The position numbers were made by a program, and so were the translations under genes. The notes under the pieces were generated by a model that had not been told where the DNA came from, ran no database searches, and worked only from the letters and a program-made list of their open reading frames with translations. Positions 47,290 through 55,670 of a DNA stretch of 64,000 nucleotides are shown in pieces. Source of the DNA: Reinekea forsetii (GTDB lineage: Bacteria > Pseudomonadota > Gammaproteobacteria > Pseudomonadales > Natronospirillaceae); the NCBI RefSeq assembly GCF_002795845.1, contig NZ_CP011797.1, positions 248,001-312,000 on the forward strand, in the 5' to 3' direction. The stretch's first letter is position 1, and the number at the start of each line of letters is the position of its first letter.

Positions 47290-49086
47290 TTACACTTCGT
47301 CTATATAGTTTCTCCAGCTTCCAAAGTGGCTAATATTTTCAGCGCCATCTTCCGAAATTTTTTCGCAGATAAAGCCACTTACCTGAGAGCCGTCTTTTAA
47401 GACTACTTTGCCGATGCCAAGCGGCATTGGAATTCCAGAAATGAATGTCCCTACGTGTTCTAAGGGTATAGCCCAAACCTCAAGTTCAATCGCGACACCG
47501 GTGCTTGGTGTTCTTACCAAACCGGGCCGAAACGGATTAGAACCTGCTAGTCTAAATAGTTGGTAACTTTCGCTTGTTGTTGTTGTATATAAATATCGAG
47601 CACCCAATTTAGTCAGCTCTCCGTTAAGCGGTAGGCCCGACATGTGCGCGCCACATACTGACAATGCAAGCTCGGTATTTGGGTCTACATCGTTGGTTAG
47701 CTGTTTCGTGTCTAATGGCCAGTCGGTGGCCCCCAATGCCGCATGCCCGTTCTCTTGCAATTTATATGCAATCTCGGCGATCACGTTGTCTTTGCCCGCG
47801 GTTGCTAGTAACGTCACACTACCTGGAAGGCCATCTTTTCTAGGATCGACAGGCACCGTTATCGCGGACATGTCCAAAAAATTTGCAAAATTTGTGTAGG
47901 TACCAAGATTTGAGTTTGGTGTTATTGGGTCGGCGATTAAATCGGCAACGCTATAGAAAGTTGGAATAGAGGGTACGCAGATAAAATCTAAGTCAGCCAA
48001 TTTAGACCTGATAGTTCTTTTTAACGACTGTAATTTATAGATGTCCTTAAATGCATCTGCTGCTGAATACTTTTTTGCCTGTGATATAATTTGCTTAGTT
48101 ATAGGATTAAATGAACCAGGAGATTTTTCAAGGAAATCCCCAACAGCGGCATAACGTTCTGCCACCCAAACACCTTCGTATAGCAGACTTGCTGCACTAT
48201 AGAACGGTTCAAAGTCCAGCTCTATGAGCTCCGCTCCGTGTTTAGCCAACTCTTCAAGAGTATGGTCAAAGGACGCTTGTTGAATTTTATCGCCAAAAAA
48301 TCTAATTGAATCCCCGCTTGGAATACCTATCTTCTTAGATAAGGTACTTGCATTAAGCTTTGGATTCGAAAAATTTCGAGAATAGGAGTCTTGTTCATCG
48401 TAGACGGCGGCGAGCTGGAAGACTGTATAAGCGTCAGCAACCGTTGCCGCAAATATGGAGATGGTATCTAACGTCCGGCACGCAGGTACAACCCCGGTGT
48501 TAGATAAGCTGCCAAGGGTTGGTTTTAAACCGACGATGCTGTTAAGTGCCGCGGGGACTCTACCGGAGCCGGCCGTATCCGTCCCCAGTGAAAAAGTTAC
48601 TATTCCGTGGGCAACGGAGACGGCAGAACCGGAGCTGGACCCACCCGGGACTATTGTTGGGTCGATCGCGTTCTTGGGAATTGGGTATGGTGTTCGTACA
48701 CCTACCAAGCCAGTTGCGAATTGGTCTAGGTTTGTTTTCCCCACACATATCGCGCCTGCTTCTCGTAAGAGATTTACGACAAATGAATCGCTGGGTGGTT
48801 CATAACTGAAATCAGGACATCCCGCGGTAGTGGTTAGACCTAGAACATCAATATTGTCTTTGACGGCAAAAGGGATACCCCAAAGCGGTTTAGATATAGG
48901 ATCAAATTCACCTAACTCAGAAATGGCTCGTTCGGTATATTGCAAAGATGATTGCGAAATAAAAATGCCAGCGTCGTCGGCCTGATTGATCCGCCTGAAA
49001 CATTCAGATATGACATCTGCAACCTTCGTTTGGCTTCGATAAGCGAGATGCAAACTATCAATGGTGAACGGCAGATTACGTAACAT
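47290..49086 (-). CDS. atzF: Allophanate hydrolase, AtzF type
   Basis: 598 residues. The N-terminal ~445 are an amidase-signature domain with the Ser-cisSer-Lys triad: Lys76 in PFAVKDNID, cis-Ser150 in PGGSSSG and Ser174 in DTAGSGR. The 74 and 24 residue spacings equal those I recall for Pseudomonas AtzF (Lys91, Ser165, Ser189). The C-terminal ~150 residues (GAHMSGLPLNGELTKLGARYL and on) form the extra domain diagnostic of allophanate hydrolase, absent from simple amidases. It turns allophanate into ammonia and CO2, completing biuret breakdown started by BiuH. First gene of the leftward operon, divergent from a LysR gene. Confidence 0.9.
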   Translation of the reverse strand: MLRNLPFTIDSLHLAYRSQTKVADVISECFRRINQADDAGIFISQSSLQYTERAISELGEFDPISKPLWGIPFAVKDNIDVLGLTTTAGCPDFSYEPPSDSFVVNLLREAGAICVGKTNLDQFATGLVGVRTPYPIPKNAIDPTIVPGGSSSGSAVSVAHGIVTFSLGTDTAGSGRVPAALNSIVGLKPTLGSLSNTGVVPACRTLDTISIFAATVADAYTVFQLAAVYDEQDSYSRNFSNPKLNASTLSKKIGIPSGDSIRFFGDKIQQASFDHTLEELAKHGAELIELDFEPFYSAASLLYEGVWVAERYAAVGDFLEKSPGSFNPITKQIISQAKKYSAADAFKDIYKLQSLKRTIRSKLADLDFICVPSIPTFYSVADLIADPITPNSNLGTYTNFANFLDMSAITVPVDPRKDGLPGSVTLLATAGKDNVIAEIAYKLQENGHAALGATDWPLDTKQLTNDVDPNTELALSVCGAHMSGLPLNGELTKLGARYLYTTTTSESYQLFRLAGSNPFRPGLVRTPSTGVAIELEVWAIPLEHVGTFISGIPMPLGIGKVVLKDGSQVSGFICEKISEDGAENISHFGSWRNYIDEV

Positions 49087-49209
49087 GTTGAATTTTTACC
49101 AGGACAAATATGAAGAATTCATTTAACCAATCAATAGTGACGCGGTATACTGCTCATTTGACACATGCCTGCTGCAAAAAATGCATCACATTAACCTACG
49201 GAGCGTCCA

Positions 49210-50115
49210 ATGCGTCACTTACAACCCCTTGAATACTTCAATGCTATTGTCGCTGCTGGCTCTATCCGCAAAGCGGCGGAAACGCTATCGATAACGTCAA
49301 CCGCATTAAATAGGCGGCTTTTGGCGATTGAAGAAGAATTAGGTGTGGATTTATTTGAGCGCTTGCCTAAAGGTGTTCAGTTATCTGCCGCGGGAGAGAT
49401 TTTACTGCTCCATATTCGTGAGCAAATTGCGGATATGGCCCGGGTTAAAAGCCAAATATCCGATCTAAAAGGTGAGCGCCGAGGCCATGTAGCGATTGCT
49501 TGTAGCCAAGCAATTTTAACGTCATTTTTACCTGTGGAAATTTCAAAATATCGGTCTCAACATCCCTTTGTTACCTTTTCAGTCCAAGTGCGCGATAGGG
49601 CGGCGGCTGAGGAGGCTTTGTTAGATAGAAGTGCAGATTTAGCGTTAGTATTTGAGCCGGTGCAACTGGCTGATTTCCAAACCCTTTTGGCTGTTAAGCA
49701 ATCGGTTTGGGTCTTAATGCCAAAAGATCATCCTTTAGCACATAAACCAATTTTACGACTGAGAGAATGCTTAAGGTTTCCTGTTGGTTTGCCGACAAAA
49801 CAGTATGGCGTACGTCATATTTTGGAAGCCAGTGCTCGTCGGATCTCATTGAATCTAGCGCCCGTGGTCGAATCAGACAGTTTCGATTATTTACGATATC
49901 AAGCTGTAGAGGAAGGGATCATCACATTTCAGATTGAGATCGGCTTACCGCTCAACTTAGAATCTATCGGCTTGGTTGCTTGTAAACTTGACGAGCGCGA
50001 TGTGCCCGATGGGGTGTTGTACGTCGGGCAACTAAAAGGAAGAACATTGCCCGTTGCGGGAGCAAAGTTCGCCAATCAAATCCTTGCAGCCCTAGGACAA
50101 AGATGTGACTCTTAA
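49210..50115 (+). CDS. LysR-family transcriptional regulator
   Basis: 301 residues. The N-terminal helix-turn-helix is plain: FNAIVAAGSIRKAAETLSITSTALNRRLLAIEEELGVDLFERLPKG. The remainder is a two-lobed periplasmic-binding-like effector domain (GHVAIACSQAILTSFLPVEI, later LPTKQYGVRHILEASARR). Ribosome binding site ACGGAG precedes ATG 49210. Only 123 bases separate it from the divergent allophanate hydrolase gene, the standard layout for a LysR protein controlling its neighbour, so it probably regulates the atzF-importer-amiF operon in response to an amide or ureide. Confidence 0.9.
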   Translation: MRHLQPLEYFNAIVAAGSIRKAAETLSITSTALNRRLLAIEEELGVDLFERLPKGVQLSAAGEILLLHIREQIADMARVKSQISDLKGERRGHVAIACSQAILTSFLPVEISKYRSQHPFVTFSVQVRDRAAAEEALLDRSADLALVFEPVQLADFQTLLAVKQSVWVLMPKDHPLAHKPILRLRECLRFPVGLPTKQYGVRHILEASARRISLNLAPVVESDSFDYLRYQAVEEGIITFQIEIGLPLNLESIGLVACKLDERDVPDGVLYVGQLKGRTLPVAGAKFANQILAALGQRCDS

Positions 50116-50574
50116 GGCGGTAAGGCCATTGATCTCAGCGCCGTGCCTAGTCGCGTTCGGAAGTTATGTTTCAAATAACTTTAAGATATACCGAGTTGTG
50201 GGTTAAATATTTCATGATTTTTATTGGATTCAATATGTGTTATTAAGTGGCGAGGTATTAATAATAGTTGCGAATTTTAATGGACTATAAAGCTATATGT
50301 CAGTCAGTCGATAATCATTTCTAAGTGAAAATCAGAGCGGTAATCGATTTTGATTTATCAGATGAATTTAATAGCACAATAGAATTATGAAGTTATAAAG
50401 ACCAAACAATTGATGTGATTGTAGCATCTACGATGTTTAACTTATTCGATACAATGAATCATTATGTTGTGTTGGTACGACGCATGAGCCGTGGATTCAC
50501 CAAAAATTCGCGCGGGTACCCTGGATCGATTCTGCACCTACGGCACCTGATCAGCGCAAAATAGGTAATTGGAT
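50116..50574. other. AT-rich gap between LysR and gamma-glutamyltransferase genes
   Basis: 459 bases with no convincing gene. The first ~340 bases are very AT-rich; the last ~110 bases change to higher G+C, matching the composition of the following gene, so a junction between two acquired segments may lie near 50460. No terminator hairpin was found for the LysR transcript. Confidence 0.5.
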
Positions 50575-52122
50575 ATGAAGTGTCAAAGCACAAAAGGCGT
50601 TATCACTACGCCTCACCCTTTATCGACTAAAGTTGGCCTGCGGATTCTTGCGGAAGGCGGTACTGCCATCGATGCTATGATTGCCGCTAGTGCCACTTTA
50701 GCAGCAGTATTTCCACATATGACTGGTATCGGTGGCGATGCAGTTTGGGTGCTTTATGACAAAAAAGTAAGCTCTATCATGGGTATTGGGCAGGCTGGGC
50801 AGCGAGCACCTTTGCGGCCGATAACAGAGCGAGGCCCTGACGCGGTAGCCACGACAGCAGGCGCAATCGCCAGTTGGCAGGCCGCAATTGATATAAGCAC
50901 TCACCAATGGGGTTCTGATTTGTCCTTACAACGGTTGCTCAAGGATGCAATTAGTTATGCAGAGCAGGGTACCCAGGTATCCGCTTCTCAGGCATTCTGG
51001 ATAAAACAAAGACAAGCTTTACTGACAAACTTACCTGACCTCAATCCGATAGTCCGTCGAGCGGATGGCCAGCCACTGCAGGTTGGAGATACTTTTAAAC
51101 AACAACAACTCGCACGAACATTAAAGCTGTTGAGTAAAAACGGCTTGATGGATTTTTATCAAGGAGAGGTAGCTGAGGCCTTGCATGCCGGATTCACAGC
51201 ATTAAACGGCAACCTCAGTCTGGATGATTTACGCAAGACGAGGGCGCGAAATGCGGAAATGGTTAAGGTGCGCTATCGCGCAGGTGACTACTATAACTTC
51301 CCCGCACCGAGTCAAGGTATTTACACGGCAAAAGCTCTAACAACCCTGAACCAATGGGATCTCGGTGAGCACGGAATGGGCAGCGCGCAAAGCTATCACC
51401 TAATGGTCGAGGCTATTAAGCAAAGCTTTACCGAACGCAATATAGCATTATGCGATCCAGATTTTTCGCCTCTTAATTCCCTTGAAATTGCCAGTACCGC
51501 TAGTCTACTCGACGCAACGAGAGCCAGCCCATGGGGCGAGCAAGGCCAACCAGCGGATACAGTTTGGTTGGCGGCTACCGACAGCGATGGCCGGACAGCC
51601 TGTTTAATGCAAAGTCTTTTTCATGATTTTGGCTCTGGCTGCATGATCGGAGACACTGGCGTGCTATGGCATAATCGTGCCGCCGGTTTTAACTCTAATT
51701 CGCAACACCCAAACGCTTGGGGGATAAGCAAGCGACCGGCTCATACACTCAACCCCTCCTGTTATATTGCCGACAATGGTCATCGCTTTTTCTTTGGCAG
51801 CCAGGGAGGAGATGGCCAACCGCAAACTCAATTGGTACTGGCGACACAGCTGATTGATTTCAATCAGGATGTAGAAACAGCCTTGAATGCCCCCAGGTTT
51901 TTATTGGGGCGAAGTTTTTTTGACAGTACCGACAACCTTAAGCTTGAGCAATCCTTACCTGAGGCCATACGTACCGCGCTCACGGAATTGGGTCATATCA
52001 CCGAGGTAATTCCATCGTTAAGTCCATACACCGGGCAGGCCGGTATTATCACCATCACGCCAAACGGCATGGCCACCGCGATGCATGATCCGCGCGGAGA
52101 AGGCACTGCCCTCGCATTTTAA
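50575..52122 (+). CDS. Gamma-glutamyltransferase family protein
   Basis: 515 residues, Ntn-hydrolase fold. Conserved parts are STKVGLRILAEGGTAIDAMIAA, the GGT pattern of large-subunit glycines (MTGIGGDAVWVLYD), and near the middle DTVWLAATDSDG, where the Thr would be the autoprocessing nucleophile; RPAHTLNPSC and SQGGDGQPQTQ follow. No signal peptide is apparent, so unlike classical GGT it may be cytoplasmic, as in YwrD-like members. It could cleave gamma-glutamyl amides or ring-opened amides, fitting nitrogen scavenging. ATG 50575 preferred over TTG 50569. It precedes a TauE/SafE gene by 18 bases. Confidence 0.85.
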   Translation: MKCQSTKGVITTPHPLSTKVGLRILAEGGTAIDAMIAASATLAAVFPHMTGIGGDAVWVLYDKKVSSIMGIGQAGQRAPLRPITERGPDAVATTAGAIASWQAAIDISTHQWGSDLSLQRLLKDAISYAEQGTQVSASQAFWIKQRQALLTNLPDLNPIVRRADGQPLQVGDTFKQQQLARTLKLLSKNGLMDFYQGEVAEALHAGFTALNGNLSLDDLRKTRARNAEMVKVRYRAGDYYNFPAPSQGIYTAKALTTLNQWDLGEHGMGSAQSYHLMVEAIKQSFTERNIALCDPDFSPLNSLEIASTASLLDATRASPWGEQGQPADTVWLAATDSDGRTACLMQSLFHDFGSGCMIGDTGVLWHNRAAGFNSNSQHPNAWGISKRPAHTLNPSCYIADNGHRFFFGSQGGDGQPQTQLVLATQLIDFNQDVETALNAPRFLLGRSFFDSTDNLKLEQSLPEAIRTALTELGHITEVIPSLSPYTGQAGIITITPNGMATAMHDPRGEGTALAF

Positions 52123-52140
52123 CTATATTGGATAAACATT

Positions 52141-52944
52141 ATGGATTTAATATTCATCGGATCGTATTTGTTGCTCGGTACTGTTGCTGGATTGCTCGGT
52201 GGTATGCTCGGTATTGGCGGCGGGGTTATTATTGTGCCATCGTTAATTGCGTTGTTTAGCTGGCAGCAATTACCCTTAGACATAATCCCACAACTGGCTG
52301 TTGCCAGTTCACTAGCTAGTATTATTGTGACAAGTTTTTCAGCTATGCGGGCCCAAGCCAAACGAGGAGCCGTCGACTGGGTCCTGTTCAGACAATGGTC
52401 CGTGCTATTAGTAGTAGGTGGATTTGGCAGTGGGTTCATTGGCAGCCATATACCGGCACTTGCCCTGCAGCGCGGTATCTCTTTATTCTTGATGGTGATC
52501 GCAGTTATTATGCTGAGTCAATGGTTACCGAAACCCGACCGTAAGATGCCCGGCCTTCTGGGTCGAATCGCTCTAGGTTTTTGCAGCGGGTTAACCAGCG
52601 CTTTGGCAGGCATAGGAGGGGGCAATATTATCGTTCCGCTGCTTGTTTTTTTTAATGTATCAATGCAGCGCGCTGGGGCCACCGCCAGCGCCTTGGGTCT
52701 ACCTATCGCTTTTGTTGGCAGTCTAGGTTATGTGTTGGCCGGCTGGAATCATGCAGTATTACCCGGTTGGACCCTCGGCTATGTGTATTTGCCGGCAACT
52801 ATTGGAATAGCCTCCATGGCTTTTATTATGGCTCCATTGGGGGTCATGATTGCACATCGGTTACCTGCTAAGCAGCTCAAGCAAGTCTTTGGTGGAGTGT
52901 TGTTGGTCGTCGCCAGTCGCATGTTATGGAGCAGTTTTGGCTAG
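52141..52944 (+). CDS. TauE/SafE-family membrane transporter
   Basis: 267 residues with about eight transmembrane helices in two repeated halves. GLLGGMLGIGGGVIIVPSLIALF opens the first half and GLTSALAGIGGGNIIVPLLVFFNV opens the second; the G-I-G-G-G motifs are the family hallmark. Members export sulfite, sulfoacetate or other organic anions. Co-directional and closely spaced with the gamma-glutamyltransferase, so it may export or import a related organic anion. Only seven bases separate its stop from the glmS remnant. Confidence 0.88.
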   Translation: MDLIFIGSYLLLGTVAGLLGGMLGIGGGVIIVPSLIALFSWQQLPLDIIPQLAVASSLASIIVTSFSAMRAQAKRGAVDWVLFRQWSVLLVVGGFGSGFIGSHIPALALQRGISLFLMVIAVIMLSQWLPKPDRKMPGLLGRIALGFCSGLTSALAGIGGGNIIVPLLVFFNVSMQRAGATASALGLPIAFVGSLGYVLAGWNHAVLPGWTLGYVYLPATIGIASMAFIMAPLGVMIAHRLPAKQLKQVFGGVLLVVASRMLWSSFG

Positions 52945-52950
52945 CGTTTA

Positions 52951-53335
52951 ATCGTCATGGAAGGCCCCCAAACCTCAAAGTGATTAGCTATATTCACGCC
53001 GAAGCCTATGCTGGCGTTAACTCTGTACGGCCCTCTGATACTGATCGATACCGACATGCCAGTGGTCGCGGCTAGCAAAAATCTGCCGGAGAAGCTGCGC
53101 AGTAATATGCTAAAAGTCTGGGCTGGTGCAGACCAACTATATCCTTTCGCCAACAAATCGACCAAGTTAGAGGCTGGAGGGTTAGAAGTTGATCGAGCTG
53201 GAGCATATCGATGACGTGCTGGCGCCGATCCTCTACACCGTGCCGCTGCAATGGCTCAGCTACTAGGTGGCCCTGATCAAAGGTACGGATATCGATCAGC
53301 GGCGTAATTTGGCGAAGTCGGTTACAGTGGACTAG
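52951..53335 (+). pseudogene. Decayed duplicate of the glmS 3' end
   Basis: The 385 bases align with the last ~397 bases of the intact glmS (about 32025-32421). Matching begins at CATGGAAGGC and ends at the stop. The first half is eroded with indels and frame breaks; the last ~150 bases differ at about ten positions, of which several are synonymous third-base changes and one makes an internal TAG in the YYVAL segment. It has no start and cannot code. It marks the right border of the acquired region and carries the conserved final codons recognised by glmS-targeting elements. Confidence 0.93.
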
Positions 53336-53352
53336 TTCGGATTAGTACAACA

Positions 53353-53631
53353 TGGCATGCGCACTGGCACAACTTGAACGCACTGTTTAAATATCCTGCT
53401 GACATCAAAAAGGTTATTTACGTGACTAACACGATCTGACCGTTGAGCAGCGTTATCCGCAAGGCGATTTAAAAGTGCAAGCTGTTTCCAATCGATGACT
53501 CAGCGAAGAAAGTCATCTACTCAGCTATCCAGAACGCATCAAAAAAATGGACCATGGCAATCAGAAACTGGAAGCCTGCGCTCAACAGATTTATGATTGA
53601 ATTTGAAGAGCGCCTAGTAAACTATACTTAG
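53353..53631 (+). pseudogene. IS256-family transposase remnant (C-terminal end)
   Basis: Translating from TGG 53353 gives 92 residues ending at TAG 53631, with two in-frame stops. Typical IS256/mutator transposase pieces are visible: HWHNLNALFKYP, KKVIYVTNTI, LSSVIRKAI, KLFPIDDSAKKVIYSAIQNA, KKWTMAIRNWKPALNRF and IEFEERL. The stops replace the catalytic-region Glu of TNAIESLN and a Lys of the IKKRK segment. The N-terminal ~300 residues are missing. It starts within about 20 bases of the glmS remnant's end, so an insertion sequence once sat right at the glmS end. Confidence 0.9.
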
Positions 53632-53662
53632 CCTTGGCAGTTAAACAGAATTATTTATAGGC

Positions 53663-53860
53663 TCATTTCTTCCTACTCTTCCAAGTTCCACCATACTGAT
53701 ATGTATTTTCAAAGCCTGTCTTTATAGGCGTGAGACACGTTCTACAAAGAAACACCCAATCCCTCAAGTCCTGGTATCGACACCTGTAGAGGACTTCCTT
53801 TGCTTCCTTACAGGCATGACAACTTTTGGTTCTCACTTTCACGGACCTATCCCCTACCAT
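53663..53860 (-). CDS. Small CxxC-pair (putative zinc-binding) protein
   Basis: 65 residues: two Cys pairs, SCHACKEAKE and FLCRTCL, spaced 26 residues apart around LYRCRYQDLRDW, and a C-terminal YQYGGTWKSRKK. The two CxxC pairs suggest a zinc ribbon. The pattern resembles short uncharacterised proteins of marine gammaproteobacteria ending in YGGTWK plus basic residues. The basic tail may bind nucleic acid (inference). It is co-directional with the thioesterase gene, 275 bases away, and not visibly part of an operon. Confidence 0.68.
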   Translation of the reverse strand: MVGDRSVKVRTKSCHACKEAKEVLYRCRYQDLRDWVFLCRTCLTPIKTGFENTYQYGGTWKSRKK

Positions 53861-54135
53861 ACCTTAGTTAAGTGTTGCTCTGTATTTTAATGAATGACTT
53901 AGAGAATCAATAAGTTGATTCGTCTTGTAAGTTAACAACAGCACATTTTTTACTAATTGAAGTGATATCAGTGTTATATGGTTATGAAATTGGTCTTAAT
54001 TTACGTATAGCCAGGTAAGTGGCCCGGAAAATGAGGATATTCAACAGGTTTGCGGTGACGTTGCATATGAACGCTCTGGGTAAAAAAGAGATGACGGTGG
54101 AGTAAGCAGCTCGATGCATTTTCGACCGAACGGCT

Positions 54136-54540
54136 TTACTGGTTGAGCTGATCGAGCAACTCTTTCGGCACACCGGGCCGGCCGCTAGCGCTCATACCGG
54201 TGCCGATAATCAGTGCCTTGACGCAGATCAGGTCATCGGAGCGTCGGTGAATTACTTGCTGAAACTGAAAGCGGACCCGATCTTTCATCGAAAAGGTTGA
54301 GCTGACATAAAAAGCGTCGCCACTGACCAGGGGGCGCTTGTAGTCAAGCTCGGCGCGCACCACCACCAAATTGAGCCCTTGAGCGGCCAACTCTGCAAAA
54401 TTGATCCCCTTAGTGAGTAAAAACTCGTGTCGCGCATGCTCCAGATAATTCTGATAGACCGCATTGTTGACGATGCCCTGCAAGTCGCACTCGTAATCGC
54501 GGACCTTGAATTCTTCTATATGGCTATAGCTCATGGGCAT
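54136..54540 (-). CDS. Acyl-CoA thioesterase, hotdog fold (4HBT family)
   Basis: 134 residues. FKVRDYECDLQGIVNNAVYQNYLEHARHEFL carries the 4HBT motif with the catalytic Asp (D-x-x-G-x-V-N-N-x-x-Y-x-x-Y-x-E), and AELDYKRPLVSGDAFYVSS is the second strand segment. It hydrolyses acyl-CoA thioesters in the cytoplasm; chain preference is unknown. An in-frame ATG at 54534 is an equally possible start; neither has a clear ribosome binding site. Divergent from mscS with 211 bases between. Confidence 0.88.
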   Translation of the reverse strand: MPMSYSHIEEFKVRDYECDLQGIVNNAVYQNYLEHARHEFLLTKGINFAELAAQGLNLVVVRAELDYKRPLVSGDAFYVSSTFSMKDRVRFQFQQVIHRRSDDLICVKALIIGTGMSASGRPGVPKELLDQLNQ

Positions 54541-54751
54541 CTGCGGCAGTGGGATTGCTGATGAACATAAACGGAACCGCTGCCGATGGCAATGCTAGGT
54601 GCACAGCGGGTGCCATGCGGCCCATAGTAGGGTCTGCAGTCAAGGAGTGGCCAAAGCTCGGGCCGAGCCGATTAGGAGTTGAGAAACTAGGGGGATTGCG
54701 CCAGAATTGGCCGTGAAATTTCATCCAACAATTTTTCTCAAGGACTGACCT

Positions 54752-55591
54752 ATGGATGTACAAGCCTTACTCACTGGGATGGCCGACGTTGCGATCCTCT
54801 GGTTGCAGGAAAATCTGCTATCGTTGGCCTTGGCCATCACCCTCTTTGTGGCGGGCCGCTGGATCGCCAATTTACTCACCAAGGTCATCCATTCCGTTCT
54901 AATGCGTGCGAAGGTCGACAATATTCTGGTCGATTTCTTATCCGGCCTGGCCAAAGCGGCCATGGTGCTCTTCGTCATTGTTGCGGCCCTAACCCAATTG
55001 GGTGTCGACACTACCTCGCTGATTGCCCTAATCGGTGCCGCCGGTATTGCGGTCGGCTTGGCGTTAAAGGATTCTCTGCAAAACTTTGCCTCGGGTGTGA
55101 TGCTCATCTTGTTTCGTCCGTTCAAGGCCGGTGACTTTATTGACGCCGGCGGGGTGATGGGCATCGTTGAGCGCATTACCGTATTCTCCACTACGCTGCG
55201 TACCGGTGACAACAAGGAAGTGATCGTGCCGAACGGCTCGATATACGGCGGTACCATTACCAACTATTCAGCCCGTGAAACCCGCCGCGTTGATATGATC
55301 TTCGGCATAGGCTATGACGCCGATCTGCTCAAGGCCAAAAGCGTGCTCCGAGCCATAGTCGATAACGACGAGCGCATCTTGAAAGAGCCTGAGGTGCTTA
55401 TCGCCATCGCTGAGCTGGCCGATAGCTCGGTGAATATTATTGTGCGCCCTTGGGTGAAGTCGGGGGACTACTGGCCGGTATTCTGGGACATGCAGGAGAA
55501 GGTTAAATTGACCTTCGATCAGGAAGGCATTTCCATTCCCTTTCCGCAGATGGACGTGCATTTGAATCAGGCTGATGGACCACTAAGTTGA
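54752..55591 (+). CDS. mscS: Small-conductance mechanosensitive channel MscS
   Basis: 279 residues, close to the E. coli protein (286). Three transmembrane helices lie in residues 20-125, the third being the pore helix GAAGIAVGLALKDSLQNFASGVMLI. The beta domain contains RPFKAGDFIDAGGVMGIVERI and VPNGSIYGGTITNYS, and the C-terminal alpha/beta domain follows to a final hydrophilic end. It opens on hypo-osmotic shock in the inner membrane. AAGGACTGACCT lies upstream of ATG 54752 as a ribosome binding site. Confidence 0.95.
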   Translation: MDVQALLTGMADVAILWLQENLLSLALAITLFVAGRWIANLLTKVIHSVLMRAKVDNILVDFLSGLAKAAMVLFVIVAALTQLGVDTTSLIALIGAAGIAVGLALKDSLQNFASGVMLILFRPFKAGDFIDAGGVMGIVERITVFSTTLRTGDNKEVIVPNGSIYGGTITNYSARETRRVDMIFGIGYDADLLKAKSVLRAIVDNDERILKEPEVLIAIAELADSSVNIIVRPWVKSGDYWPVFWDMQEKVKLTFDQEGISIPFPQMDVHLNQADGPLS

Positions 55592-55670
55592 AGTCTAAGC
55601 CCAAACCGTACCCTCTAGCCCTGTATTAGGCCAAGATGGGTGCGCTGACCCAATAAAAAGGATGTGGCGC

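Larger units (their letters stand above)
32422..53335. mobile_element. Putative genomic island at the glmS 3' end (nitrogen-scavenging gene cargo)
   Basis: The stretch between intact glmS and a decayed copy of the glmS 3' end contains only accessory catabolic, transport and regulatory genes, and most of it (about 33-50 kb) is visibly more AT-rich than the flanks. A truncated IS256-family remnant abuts the right border. No integrase or transposition genes remain, so the mobilising mechanism is unknown. The duplicated glmS end is what would be left if an element with its own glmS 3' segment recombined there, displacing the original end (inference). The exact borders are not resolved. Confidence 0.6.

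Noticed and set aside
53982-54173. 63-codon minus-strand frame
   Set aside because: It overlaps the end of the thioesterase gene, has no ribosome binding site and no resemblance to a family.
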